64,000 bases of DNA from Methanohalophilus halophilus (GCF_001889405.1 NZ_CP017921.1:510057-574056); one strand, 5' to 3'; shown: positions 43,616 to 52,815, counted from the stretch's first letter. Program-made: numbers and translations. The notes: generated by a model not told the origin, from the letters alone.

Positions 43616-45283
43616 ATGAGTTACAGGAAAGCGTTCAAACTCATGAATATGGAACCTCTTGATTATGTCAAGAAGTTCGCTCTCCCTGTCATCGTGTTTG
43701 GATTTGTATTCTCGGCTATCTTTTACATCATGCTGCCCACCCTGTTTGTGGGAAATACCCGCATAATACCGGCACTTGTACCTGTACTCTGTATTATTTT
43801 TGCCGCCTACTATCCCATGTCCATACTGGGAGGCCATGCGGCAACTATCAACAATAATATGCATTACTACATCACCCAGATGGGTGTCATATCAACCGCA
43901 GACACACCCCGGATTGATATAATCCGTATCATTTCACAAAATAAGGCTTATAAGACCCTGGCAGAAGAGAGCCGGAAAATATACAACCTTGTAACCGTCT
44001 GGAATCTGAGCATGTCTGCAGCATGCCGGTTTGTAGCCAAACTCACCCCTTCGATCATCTATCAGGATTTTCTGGATCGGTTCGCCCACGGCCTGGAATC
44101 CGGCGAAGATATCCGCTCTTTTCTGGCAGCTGAGCAAAATGTTGTCATGAAGCAATATGAAGCGATGTACAACAGCGCTATGTATATGATCGAAGTTATC
44201 AAGGAACTTTTCGTATCCCTGGTAATGGCTCTCATATTCATGGCATCGTTTGCTCTCATAATGCCTGTGATCACCGGCATGGACGCCGTGATGCTGATGG
44301 GTATGGTCATTGCCATTTTTGCCATGGTCGATGTGGCCATGTTATTCTTCACAAAAAGCAAGGTACCAAAGGACCCGATCTGGATCCAATCAAATATTGT
44401 GACAAAGGAGAAGACACGTCTATACCGCTCCATTCCAATATCCCTCCTATTATGCCTGCTCATGGCAGTTGCTGTAATATTTGTTGATAAATTCCCCACC
44501 CCCATCGATATTGCAATTGTCGTTACACCCCTTGTCTATACAGGCAGGGTCGCCAGAAAAATGGAAAAAGATATTCGCCGCAAGGACGAGAATTTTCCTT
44601 CTTTTATCAGATCACTGGGAAGTTCGGCAGGTGCGAGGGGAGGTATGATCGATGATGCCCTGAAGGCCCTGAAAAGTCATGACTTCGGGCCTCTGACAGG
44701 GGATGTGAATGAACTGTACAAAAGGCTCACCACCCGTATCAATAAATTCCGGGCATGGGAGCTCTTTGCAGCAAATACCGGCAGCAATCTTATCGATCGT
44801 TTCAGCAAGATGTTCATCGAAGCCACGAACCTGGGTGGCAAACCAGATGTCATAGGGGATATGATCGCAAACAATTTTCTGAGGATTGTTACTCTCAGGA
44901 AAAAAAGGAGCCAATCAGCATCGAGTCTTGTAGGTGTCCTGTACGGCCTTACTGCGGGAATAGCATTTACACTGAATATTTCCCTGGGTGTGGTGGAACT
45001 TATGCAGGAGATGTTCACTTCATCCATGCAATCATCTGGCAGTGGTGTTGATGCCGGTATCGGGATGATCCTGCATACGGATGTGGGAAGCATGGGGACC
45101 CTTTCCCTTCTGGTCCTTCTGATAATAGCAGTCCATGCCCTTATATCTGCTCTGATGATACGGGTTGTGGACGGTGGGCATCCTCTGGTCGGAGCTACTG
45201 ATTTTGTGATAATGATGTGGATCGGTGGAGGAAGTGCCGTGTTAACAGAGAAGGGAATTGCTTCCCTGCTGGGTGTGACCTGA
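43616..45283 (+). CDS. arlJ: Archaellum membrane platform protein FlaJ (ArlJ)
   Basis: Polytopic platform on which ArlI works. 555 residues with two T2SF-type cytoplasmic domains and about nine hydrophobic segments (for example 18-70, 195-240, 280-310, 435-460, 495-515). It lies 9 bases after arlI and ends the cluster; aksF beyond is convergent. No archaellin or prepilin peptidase gene is in the window. Confidence 0.93.
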   Translation: MSYRKAFKLMNMEPLDYVKKFALPVIVFGFVFSAIFYIMLPTLFVGNTRIIPALVPVLCIIFAAYYPMSILGGHAATINNNMHYYITQMGVISTADTPRIDIIRIISQNKAYKTLAEESRKIYNLVTVWNLSMSAACRFVAKLTPSIIYQDFLDRFAHGLESGEDIRSFLAAEQNVVMKQYEAMYNSAMYMIEVIKELFVSLVMALIFMASFALIMPVITGMDAVMLMGMVIAIFAMVDVAMLFFTKSKVPKDPIWIQSNIVTKEKTRLYRSIPISLLLCLLMAVAVIFVDKFPTPIDIAIVVTPLVYTGRVARKMEKDIRRKDENFPSFIRSLGSSAGARGGMIDDALKALKSHDFGPLTGDVNELYKRLTTRINKFRAWELFAANTGSNLIDRFSKMFIEATNLGGKPDVIGDMIANNFLRIVTLRKKRSQSASSLVGVLYGLTAGIAFTLNISLGVVELMQEMFTSSMQSSGSGVDAGIGMILHTDVGSMGTLSLLVLLIIAVHALISALMIRVVDGGHPLVGATDFVIMMWIGGGSAVLTEKGIASLLGVT

Positions 45284-45286
45284 AGA

Positions 45287-46282
45287 TCAGGAATGGGATT
45301 GTACGTACTGCACCAGAAATTCTGTTACCTGCGCTGTTGTAGAGTTGCCACCCAGATCAGCAGTCTTTATATTTTCATTAATAGAAGCTTCCACAGCTTC
45401 TCTGACAATGCGGGCTTGTTCAGGTTTATCCAGCCAGTCCAGCAGCAGGGCCACTGAAAGTACGGCTGCAATCGGGTTGGCTATACCCCTGCCTGCAATA
45501 TCGGGAGCACTGCCATGTACCGGTTCGAAAAAGGCCTGCTTTTCTCCAACATTGGCACTGGGCAGCAAGCCCAGACTTCCCACAAGCGCCCCACCTAGAT
45601 CACTGAGGATATCCCCGTACAGGTTGGGAGCCACTACCACATCATATTTTTCGGGGGAGCGCACCATATCATATGCCATGGCGTCTACCAGCATGGCGTC
45701 GTGAATTACGTTGTGGGATTGGGCAACTTCCCTGCAGGTATTGAGAAACAGGGAATCCGCCTTGATCACATTGGATTTATGGACAATTGTCAGATGATTG
45801 TGTCGTTTGGCAGCATATTCACAGGCTATTTGTGCAATACGCTCAGAAGCCCTGCGGGTGATTATACGCTTGCTCCAGGCCTCATTCTCAACCACTTGCT
45901 CGATGGAAGAATACAATCCTTCAGTGTTCTCCCGCACTACCAGGATATCAAAATCAGAGTTGCCTGTGGCACCTTTTATTCCCTTTATGGGTTTTAAGGG
46001 TCTTATATTGGCATAGAGGTCCAGTTCTCTGCGGATGGTCAGCAGTACACTCTTGTAATTTGGATCCGCAGGAGTTGTAACCGCTCCAAACAGGATACAG
46101 TCACATTCTTTAAGGATTTTGAGATCTGCATCCGTGATCGCCTGACCGGTTTTTTCCCATTTGCCGTAGCCGAGATTCAGAGGGATTTTTTCCAGGGACA
46201 GGTCGAAGCAATCCAGTACCTGCAGTGCAGCAGGAATTACCTCTTTGCCCACACCATCCCCTTCAATTACAGCCAGTTTCAT
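45287..46282 (-). CDS. aksF: Homoisocitrate/3-isopropylmalate dehydrogenase (AksF/LeuB type)
   Basis: NAD-dependent oxidative decarboxylase of the beta-hydroxyacid family. 331 residues. Motifs: IEGDGVGKEVIPAALQVL (5-22), YANIRPLKP, VVRENTEGLYSSIE (substrate loop), YDMVRSPEKYDVVVAPNLYGDILSDLGG and EPVHGSAPDIAGRGIANP (quoted in parts). The family cannot be split into LeuB, AksF and isocitrate dehydrogenase by motif alone; the neighbouring YLRT-type small dehydratase subunit favours AksF in coenzyme B synthesis. Overlaps the DUF7714 gene by 4 bases. Confidence 0.85.
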   Translation of the reverse strand: MKLAVIEGDGVGKEVIPAALQVLDCFDLSLEKIPLNLGYGKWEKTGQAITDADLKILKECDCILFGAVTTPADPNYKSVLLTIRRELDLYANIRPLKPIKGIKGATGNSDFDILVVRENTEGLYSSIEQVVENEAWSKRIITRRASERIAQIACEYAAKRHNHLTIVHKSNVIKADSLFLNTCREVAQSHNVIHDAMLVDAMAYDMVRSPEKYDVVVAPNLYGDILSDLGGALVGSLGLLPSANVGEKQAFFEPVHGSAPDIAGRGIANPIAAVLSVALLLDWLDKPEQARIVREAVEASINENIKTADLGGNSTTAQVTEFLVQYVQSHS

Positions 46283-47127
46283 GCATCATCCTCCCTTATC
46301 CTGTCCACAAGTTCCCTGATCATGTTTGCCACATCAAATTCAGAGGCACCCCAGTGCACGGTTGCGCCGGGAAAACCACTGATGGTAACCTGGCCGGCAT
46401 TCTCAGCCCGGCAACAGCGGGCGATAAAGGGGCCTTTGGGTTTGACGATATCACTGGTGAAGGGACAGAGACTGATAAAATCATATTCCAGACCAGGAAA
46501 ACGGGATTCGAAAAGAGATCTAGATATCTCACAGCCCACAAGTAAGGAACCGGGTTTTTCGATCACGTCATTGTCCAGACATTTGCCTTCAAGTCCTGAG
46601 GAAGAACAGGGGAAAACCGTATCCGGACCACTGAAGCGGGTCAGGTCGATCGTATTTTCCTTGAAAGTTATTGTGAGATCACCGAATATACCTGAAGTTT
46701 CCAGGCGGCGCACGACATCGGTCAGCCAAGAAGGATACGGTGGAGCGATATCCAGGATTTCCAGTTCCAGGATTTCTGAGGTTGCAGGTTCATGCACAAA
46801 GGTCACATGATTGTCGATACCCGTAAAGATGACCGTGGTTATACCGTTTTTACACAATTCTGCAGCCTTTTTTATGAGGAGGGAGCGATCCTTTATATTC
46901 AGTTTATCAGGGAAACTGACAATGTTTGCAGGTTTTGCGATCAAGTTCACGGATTCGGTTTTGCGCAACAGGCCTTCACCGCTATGTTCCACCTGATAGA
47001 GCCACTGGTTACCATTGCATTTTTTCACAAGCATGTAGTGGGTCAGAAAATAGATGGGCTCTTCTGAATCCTCATCGGGATGGATATGGGTCACACCCAC
47101 ATGCTTGTATTCAAGAGGGAATATCAT
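46279..47127 (-). CDS. DUF7714 methanogen protein of unknown function
   Basis: 282 residues, soluble, no membrane segment. It begins with a beta-rich part (FPLEYKHVGVTHIH, WLYQVEHSGEGLLRKTESV) and has cysteines at FPCSSSGLEGKCLD, LLVGCEIS, SLCPFTSD and the striking IARCCRAENAGQ near the C-terminus. I recognise only a methanogen-specific conserved family. It is inserted between hacB (5 bases) and aksF (4-base overlap), so a role in the same pathway, perhaps metal-cluster or substrate handling, is a guess from context. Confidence 0.75.
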   Translation of the reverse strand: MIFPLEYKHVGVTHIHPDEDSEEPIYFLTHYMLVKKCNGNQWLYQVEHSGEGLLRKTESVNLIAKPANIVSFPDKLNIKDRSLLIKKAAELCKNGITTVIFTGIDNHVTFVHEPATSEILELEILDIAPPYPSWLTDVVRRLETSGIFGDLTITFKENTIDLTRFSGPDTVFPCSSSGLEGKCLDNDVIEKPGSLLVGCEISRSLFESRFPGLEYDFISLCPFTSDIVKPKGPFIARCCRAENAGQVTISGFPGATVHWGASEFDVANMIRELVDRIREDDA

Positions 47128-47132
47128 GGCTT

Positions 47133-47609
47133 TTATTCCTGCTGTTGTTTTCTGCGATGCTCGACAAGCCCGCCGTCACTCAGTATTTCCAGCAGGAAAT
47201 CGGGGATTTGCTGGCCCCTGTAAATCCTGTCCGCCACTCTCACAGTGCCTTCGGAGAGATTAACTTCGACCTCATCACCTTCCTCACACTCCACATCCGC
47301 CTCGATCAGCGGCAGGCCTACGTTTATGGAGTTGCGGAAAAAAATACGTCCGAAGGATTTAGCAACCACACAACCTACACCGACATGTTTGAGCGCCAGG
47401 GGAGCCTGCTCCCTAGAGGAGCCACAGCCAAAATTGTTGCCACCGACAATGATGTCGCCGGGGGATACTTTGTTTGAAAAATCCGGGTCGATTCCCTCCA
47501 TGGCATGATCGGCAAAAACCTGCATATCGGTGGTGCGCAGGTATTTGCCCGGGATGATTACATCGGTGTCCACATCGTCACCGAAGATCCATGCTTTACC
47601 TTTAATCAC
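47133..47609 (-). CDS. hacB: Homoaconitase/3-isopropylmalate dehydratase small subunit
   Basis: Swivel-domain subunit of an aconitase-type enzyme. 158 residues from the GTG at 47607-47609 with GAGG about 9 bases upstream; an upstream GTG would add six residues. Motifs: [20 protein letters not shown] (start), [15 protein letters not shown] and the C-terminal strands. The substrate loop reads YLRT, reported for methanogen homoaconitase, where isopropylmalate isomerases have YLVM-like sequences. The large subunit is not in the window. Confidence 0.88.
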   Translation of the reverse strand: MIKGKAWIFGDDVDTDVIIPGKYLRTTDMQVFADHAMEGIDPDFSNKVSPGDIIVGGNNFGCGSSREQAPLALKHVGVGCVVAKSFGRIFFRNSINVGLPLIEADVECEEGDEVEVNLSEGTVRVADRIYRGQQIPDFLLEILSDGGLVEHRRKQQQE

Positions 47610-47715
47610 TTTTTCCAATCCTCTCACCTGCTTAGGGATACCTCTTATCTCTTATTTGTAGATAGCGAATTATGCGTGGCCAAGTACTGACCCAAAAGAG
47701 AGAACTCTCTGAATA

Positions 47716-47979
47716 TTAATATTTATTATAGATATTGCGTCTATGACCAGTCTCAATTACAAAAACAATCAACTGGTCACCATCAATGCTCAAAATTACC
47801 CTGTATTCCCCTATTCTTAGCGAGTATAGCGGAGATTTCGGAGAACCTTTGAGTTTTTTTATATGAACTTTGGGGTTTTCCTTTATTTCCTTAATGCCAG
47901 CAACTACCCTTTTTGCCATATCAACAGGTAGTTTCTGTAAATCTTTTCTTGCAGCCGGTGAATACAGGATAGTATACAT
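47716..47979 (-). CDS. RelE/ParE family toxin
   Basis: 87 residues of the RelE fold: YSPAARKDLQKLPVDMAKR (7-25), KKLKGSPKSPLYSLRIGEYRVI (in parts KLKGSP and LRIGEYRVIL) and the C-terminal ETGHRRNIYNKY with the basic/aromatic residues used for mRNA cleavage on the ribosome. It overlaps its antitoxin gene by 1 base. Confidence 0.92.
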   Translation of the reverse strand: MYTILYSPAARKDLQKLPVDMAKRVVAGIKEIKENPKVHIKKLKGSPKSPLYSLRIGEYRVILSIDGDQLIVFVIETGHRRNIYNKY

Positions 47980-48212
47980 TAGCGAAGCTCCAGTTCAGCT
48001 TCTATTTCTTCCTGTGTGTAATAATTTCCTTCTTTAAGATCATGAAGGGCTTCTTCAACTCTTTTAAGTGTATCTTCACTCAAAGGCTCCTCATCATAAG
48101 CCATTCCAACCAGCCTGGAAAGAACCTCATTATATGACTCCCTGGGAAACAGTTTCAGGTTATCAAGATTGTTTTTTACTTCAGAATCCACTTTAATTGT
48201 AGTTGTGGTCAT
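47979..48212 (-). CDS. RHH-type antitoxin (DUF7557-like)
   Basis: 77 residues. The N-terminal ribbon-helix-helix MTTTTIKVDSEVKNNLDNLK (1-20) binds DNA; the acidic C-terminal half (EALHDLKEGNYYTQEE) should wrap the RelE toxin. First gene of the pair, with the TATA box and repeats directly at its start, so the mRNA is probably leaderless and autoregulated. Confidence 0.9.
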   Translation of the reverse strand: MTTTTIKVDSEVKNNLDNLKLFPRESYNEVLSRLVGMAYDEEPLSEDTLKRVEEALHDLKEGNYYTQEEIEAELELR

Positions 48213-48240
48213 ATACTTGAGTATACTTGAGTATACTATA
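48211..48240 (-). promoter_or_regulatory. Tandem-repeat operator and TATA box of the toxin-antitoxin operon
   Basis: Three consecutive 10-base units of the type (A/G)TATACTTGA (the third ends early) reach from the antitoxin start codon to the TATA box (TATATAAAT, about 48235-48244). The 10-base period places each unit on the same DNA face, fitting cooperative binding of RHH dimers between TATA box and transcription start. Confidence 0.65.
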
Positions 48241-48281
48241 TAAATTACACGTGATGAGAATCCGGACCAAACGACCCAGTA

Positions 48282-48476
48282 TCAATAAATTTCCTTCACC
48301 CTGCCGACACTACCATCTTCCAGTTGTACTTTTATTCCGTGGGGATGAGAGGAGGATTTGGTGAGAATTCTTTTGACAATACCCCTGGTTATCTTGCCAC
48401 TCTTCTGGTCCTGCTTCAGAACGATTCCTACGTTCAGCCCTGTCTTGATGTTCTTTCTGTTAGTGCCTGCATTCAT
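48282..48476 (-). CDS. YwbE family protein (DUF2196)
   Basis: 64 residues from the ATG at 48474-48476; an in-frame extension of 43 codons upstream is not like the family and is not included. The sequence RKNIKTGLNVGIVLKQDQ..GKITRGIVKRILT..HPHGIKVQLEDGSVGRV is the whole YwbE domain (quoted in pieces), a small SH3-like beta barrel of unknown function. No operon partner is evident. Confidence 0.88.
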   Translation of the reverse strand: MNAGTNRKNIKTGLNVGIVLKQDQKSGKITRGIVKRILTKSSSHPHGIKVQLEDGSVGRVKEIY

Positions 48477-48608
48477 GGTCTGAAGGTGAGCCTGTAGGCA
48501 TATAAGGTTGTTTATCAGTGGAAAATGAATAGCAATTAGAGATTTGATTCCGAATATTCCGATATTATTGTATGTTGTGGAGAACCTGACGGATTTGAAA
48601 TCCATTCT

Positions 48609-48914
48609 TCATACTGGTGTAGCCTCATTCAGTATATTTTTCCCGAGATTTGGTTTCAAAGCCTTTTTGTGCACAAGATCAACTTTTATTCCCAAAGTAT
48701 CGGAAAGGTAGTTTTCAAGTTCAATGAACTCAAGCAATCCCGGAGTTTCATTAAATTCCACCAGTATATCGAGGTCACTACTACTCGTTTGTTCTCCCCT
48801 GACATAAGAGCCAAATACAGCAAGAGAGGCAACCTTATATTTTTCCTTTAACTCTGGCAGCATTTTGTGGAGTTGCTGTTTGTAACTATCAATTGCATTG
48901 TTTTGAGAAGCCAT
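48609..48914 (-). CDS. MNT-type nucleotidyltransferase (MntA-like antitoxin)
   Basis: 101 residues of the minimal nucleotidyltransferase fold, with GSYVRGEQTSSSDLDILVEF (35-54): the GSxxRG...SDxD active site is complete. Such proteins usually neutralise an adjacent HEPN ribonuclease by AMPylating it. Here no HEPN gene is seen on either side; the YwbE gene follows after 133 bases. It may be an orphan or a remnant of a pair. Confidence 0.87.
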   Translation of the reverse strand: MASQNNAIDSYKQQLHKMLPELKEKYKVASLAVFGSYVRGEQTSSSDLDILVEFNETPGLLEFIELENYLSDTLGIKVDLVHKKALKPNLGKNILNEATPV

Positions 48915-49007
48915 AGGTATCTGGTTGTTTTGTTTTAATTATATTAAGTGATATCGACAACAAAAAAAAGGAGTTCTAGAAAAATAGAGAAATGGAGAAT
49001 AGAGGCC

Positions 49008-51473
49008 TTATACCTCTATTTCCCCACCGTTCAAAACAGCCGATTCACTCACCCGCACAGATTCAGTAGTATCTCCGAAGCTAACCTTGTAGGAACCCCT
49101 GGGTGCTGTATCGAACTGCGTCTGGCCTTGCATTGGGCCTTCTGTGGAATAGGGCACCACGAATTCATAGGTGCCATCTGTGGCGGTGGTGGACTGGGTA
49201 TACTCAAAGGTCCTGCCGGTAGTGGTGAGGATGGTATTTGTGATGGTTACTTTTTCACCATCCGGTGCCTGTCCTGTGATAGTAGCACCGTCCACATACT
49301 CGAAGATCTTCACATAACCGGTATTCACAACCTCAACATTGCCGCCAAAGAGGACATTGTAAACCTGTTTGTAGCCACTCTCTGCGGTGTTTGCTGCAGG
49401 AGTCTCATGCACCATACGATACTGCTCAAGACCATCACCGTCAAAGATGTGCAGCCGGGCTTCCATTGTATTGAAATAACGCTCTCCGGGTACGGTCTGG
49501 GTACCCTGGGCAGTCTGGGCCTGCACATAGTAGTTATCGGTATCCAGGGTCCAGGCAGCCATGGCATAGAATTTACCGGTGGCCATCTCCACATCGGAGA
49601 CCACATAACGTGCCCCTGCCTTTTCAGGGTCCGGATGCACGGCTTCCAGTACTGCTGTAGCCTCTGCTTCAGAGGAGGCCGTGAAGAAGGTGGATGCACC
49701 GGGTCTGTTCTCCTCATCCATACTGTTGCGCCGGCCACCGATTCCCTGCTGGAAAGGATTGGCGTTGGGAATCCTGTGGCCGATCACTTCAAGCCAGTGG
49801 CCGTAATCCCACCAGGACATTACACCATAGGCTTCATCGGGATAAGGATAAAGTTCACCTTCGGGAGGTTGTTCATAACTTTCATAATAATCAAGACCGG
49901 GATCTGGTGTATTGTATTTCATCCACTGGCTGGCCTCAATCCAGTAACCATTGGGACCGCCCGTACCCTGGTTCTGCTGTGTGGAGAGGTCATAGGACGG
50001 ATAGGCCAACACAAGCACCACCAGTACTAATGTCACTGCATGTACCGGTTTGATCTGTTTGAGCCAGTCGCTTATACTGGATGTCGCTTCGGCAAAGGGA
50101 CTCCTGATCTCTTTCCAGCCTGCCAGGTCCAGCACTTTGATCCCTAGATAGGCTGAAAGGATGGCTGCATTGACCGAGTAGTAGTAGGCAAAACGGTTCT
50201 GTTGCAGCATGGCCCAGATGATCATCACAGACCAGACTATAAGGAAGGTCTGCTCCCGGTTGTTGTGGCGATAGATGGCAATATAGGCCAGGATTGCCAG
50301 GGCGAAGAAGGAAAGAATACCTGCCAAAGCGAAATTGTACCAGAGGGGTTGCAGGGTGAACTGTCCGCCACGCATCAGGAGAGGGGAGGCTTCAGCGATG
50401 GTAAGACCGCCGCCTGTGCGCATGAAGTAACTGAAGACACTGGTCACCAGAGCATAGGTCGATTCGGAGACCACACGGGCTAGAAGGATACCTCCGCCAA
50501 ATAGAGCTGCTACAGAGAGTGGATAATAATAGCGGTTGAGTTGTTTCTCTTTCATGTAGTACGATATCACAGAGAGAAGAGGAAATGCCACAAGACCCGC
50601 TGTCAATCCAAATATTTGTCGGGATTTGGTGTTTCCTATTTCAGGAGCCAGCAGTACCATTACAAGTGCCACAGCAAAGATTGCCATCCCACCGATAGCC
50701 AAATACTCCGTGGATCTGCCATGCATGTGGTCAATGATATGCTGAACTGTAATGTAGACACCAACTATGAAACTGAAGAACAGGGCTCCTTTCCAGGTAA
50801 GGGTGTAGGCACCCAGGAAAAAACCTGTAAGCAGGAAATAGGGAAGAAGAGGTCGTATTTGAGAAAAGCCATTCTCCCTGAGATGGGATAATGTAAAATC
50901 ACTGGATTCACTGCGTCTCAATCCTGCAATCAAAAACATTGCCACAACCGTGCTGAGCAATGCCTCAGCGATGTGATGATCGTTAAAACCAATTATAGCA
51001 CGTGACAGGAACTGACCTGGAGCTAGTGCAATAAGCAAGGCTGCGAGCAATCCTATGCGCCGGTCGTTGAAGGCCCATTTGCCGACAAAGTATGTGGGAA
51101 TGACAACAAAGGAGCCCAGAAGAGCCGGGTAATAAGCACAGATTGTATGCGTGAGTTCAGTAGAGGGATTTCCCATGCCAATAATCCATATAATACTGGC
51201 AAGCACCAGATCAAACAGCGGGGCAAAGACCTGATCTGTACCATATGGGTATTGTGTATAGGCATCAAACCAGAGCATCGAAGGGAAATTATGCAGAATG
51301 GATTCCACATTTCTCAGATGATACCAGGGATCATTACCCCCGAAACGCACGAAGTTCTCGGCAATGAATACGCTTTCTGCAGGGACGGTTCTGATATAAA
51401 ATGCTATTAAGAAAACAATAAAGAGTAAAAGGCCAATGAAGGCTTGTGTTAGATTTGGAACTTTACTGCGCAT
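49008..51473 (-). CDS. aglB: Oligosaccharyltransferase AglB (STT3)
   Basis: Transfers lipid-linked glycans to Asn of N-x-S/T sequons outside the membrane. 821 residues from the ATG at 51471-51473, chosen because a TATAAAT box lies about 24 bases upstream, giving a leaderless mRNA; the frame continues 7 codons further to a TTG. About 13 membrane segments are followed by the soluble domain with the catalytic WWDYG (near 553). The DxD-like FGGNDPWYH near the N-terminus binds metal. A C-terminal beta-domain ends the protein. It faces glycosyltransferase, galU and many sequon-rich surface proteins in this region. Confidence 0.95.
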   Translation of the reverse strand: MRSKVPNLTQAFIGLLLFIVFLIAFYIRTVPAESVFIAENFVRFGGNDPWYHLRNVESILHNFPSMLWFDAYTQYPYGTDQVFAPLFDLVLASIIWIIGMGNPSTELTHTICAYYPALLGSFVVIPTYFVGKWAFNDRRIGLLAALLIALAPGQFLSRAIIGFNDHHIAEALLSTVVAMFLIAGLRRSESSDFTLSHLRENGFSQIRPLLPYFLLTGFFLGAYTLTWKGALFFSFIVGVYITVQHIIDHMHGRSTEYLAIGGMAIFAVALVMVLLAPEIGNTKSRQIFGLTAGLVAFPLLSVISYYMKEKQLNRYYYPLSVAALFGGGILLARVVSESTYALVTSVFSYFMRTGGGLTIAEASPLLMRGGQFTLQPLWYNFALAGILSFFALAILAYIAIYRHNNREQTFLIVWSVMIIWAMLQQNRFAYYYSVNAAILSAYLGIKVLDLAGWKEIRSPFAEATSSISDWLKQIKPVHAVTLVLVVLVLAYPSYDLSTQQNQGTGGPNGYWIEASQWMKYNTPDPGLDYYESYEQPPEGELYPYPDEAYGVMSWWDYGHWLEVIGHRIPNANPFQQGIGGRRNSMDEENRPGASTFFTASSEAEATAVLEAVHPDPEKAGARYVVSDVEMATGKFYAMAAWTLDTDNYYVQAQTAQGTQTVPGERYFNTMEARLHIFDGDGLEQYRMVHETPAANTAESGYKQVYNVLFGGNVEVVNTGYVKIFEYVDGATITGQAPDGEKVTITNTILTTTGRTFEYTQSTTATDGTYEFVVPYSTEGPMQGQTQFDTAPRGSYKVSFGDTTESVRVSESAVLNGGEIEV

Positions 51474-51493
51474 AAGACCACTCGATTTGCTCA

Positions 51494-51500
51494 ATTTATA
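51494..51500 (-). promoter_or_regulatory. TATA box of aglB
   Basis: TATAAAT on the minus strand, centred about 24 bases before the chosen ATG (51473). It overlaps the only upstream in-frame start (TTG at 51492-51494), which argues against the longer protein. Confidence 0.6.
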
Positions 51501-51618
51501 TGTGGTGCAACTTATTTATGATGTGATATAAGAGTTTTGATTATAGAAACGTTACCAGGAATAATAGTTACTTCATAATCCCAAACAATTATATCCCATT
51601 CACACCCTACCCAAACCA

Positions 51619-52746
51619 ATGAACTCCCTACTCATTGCAGCAGTATTATTCACCCTTATCCCGCTTATTACATATCTTATTTACATTCTTGCCATCCTTA
51701 AACCCTCCAACTCAAAAATCCACGCGCCGGATACTCAACCTCCGATAACAGTGGTAATTCCCACTTACAATGAAAGTGAGGTCATTGAGCACCGTATCAA
51801 GAATTTAAAGGACATCGATTATCCCACGGAAAACATCCATGCGATAATAGTGGATGACCAGTCAACTGATAACACTGTGGAACTGGCAAACAAAGCTTTC
51901 CAGAAATACAGTATCTCCGGTGAAGTGATTGTCAAGGAAAAACGTACAGGTACCAATGCATCGGTTAATCTGGGTGTGGGAAAAGCCAGCACTGATTTTG
52001 TAGTGACCACGGATGCAGATGTCACCTTTGAACCTGATGCAGTAAACAATGCGCTGGGCCGGCTGCTCAGCGATGAGAAGATCGGAGCTGTCTGCGGGGA
52101 ACTGGAACCCATTGCACGGAAGGATTCTTTTACCACTCATTCCGAAAAGGCCTACAGGGATGTCTACGGCAGGATGTGCAGCTGGGAAAGCGGCCTGCAT
52201 TCCACCTACTGTTTCAACGGGCCTCTAATCATGCTGAGGAAAAAAGCCTTCTCCCCGATTCCCGAAACAAAAGGAGCATCAGATGCAGGCATGGCGCTGC
52301 GCATCATCCGTAATGGTTACCGCTGTCTCTATGAATCATCCGCCAGGTTCTACGAATACATCACAAGTGACATGGACCAGCAGCGCCGCCAGAAACTCAG
52401 ACGTTCGGCACGATTACAGGAAGCCACCCTCCACAATCTCGGGCTGGTTTCACCAAAATACGGAAAATTCGGGCTGTTTGTGTTGCCCCTGCGTTTTGTC
52501 ATGTTCTTCATAGCCCCTGTTTCATTTTTCCTGGCTGTGGTGCTCTGGTCGATTGTGCTGGGTAACATCAATCTCTTATGGGGCACCGGGGTATGGATAT
52601 TGTTTGGCCTGGCCCTGCTTTCAGGTCAATGGAGATCCAATCTCATATCATCCTTTATCTGGCACCAGATTTACCTGCTGGTAAGTCTGGTCTACATGTT
52701 CAAGGGAGTACATATCTGGCAGGCTATTGAAAGGAAGAAAGTGTAA
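51619..52746 (+). CDS. Membrane family 2 glycosyltransferase
   Basis: 375 residues. One N-terminal membrane helix (4-26), a GT-A domain with PITVVIPTYNESEVIEHRI (start), DDQSTDNT and TTDADVTFEPD (the DxD metal motif near 135), and two to three C-terminal membrane helices. It lacks a bacterial-type QxxRW; instead QQRRQKLRRSARLQ follows. It is divergent from aglB with a TATA-like box giving a short or no leader, so a role in the N-glycan or other envelope polysaccharide is likely. Confidence 0.9.
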   Translation: MNSLLIAAVLFTLIPLITYLIYILAILKPSNSKIHAPDTQPPITVVIPTYNESEVIEHRIKNLKDIDYPTENIHAIIVDDQSTDNTVELANKAFQKYSISGEVIVKEKRTGTNASVNLGVGKASTDFVVTTDADVTFEPDAVNNALGRLLSDEKIGAVCGELEPIARKDSFTTHSEKAYRDVYGRMCSWESGLHSTYCFNGPLIMLRKKAFSPIPETKGASDAGMALRIIRNGYRCLYESSARFYEYITSDMDQQRRQKLRRSARLQEATLHNLGLVSPKYGKFGLFVLPLRFVMFFIAPVSFFLAVVLWSIVLGNINLLWGTGVWILFGLALLSGQWRSNLISSFIWHQIYLLVSLVYMFKGVHIWQAIERKKV

Positions 52747-52815
52747 GCAGCGATAGAAATATCTCTCCTGATGCACATCTATTAGTTTGCAGGAACATTT
52801 CAAAGGAAAGGAAAT

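Noticed and set aside
43166-43864. 232-codon minus-strand frame across the arlI/arlJ junction
   Set aside because: Antisense to two certain genes, no ribosome binding site and no recognisable domain.
48477-48605. N-terminal extension of the YwbE frame, or a decayed HEPN partner of the MNT gene
   Set aside because: Translation in all frames showed no HEPN motif (RxxxxH) and the extension is unlike YwbE proteins.
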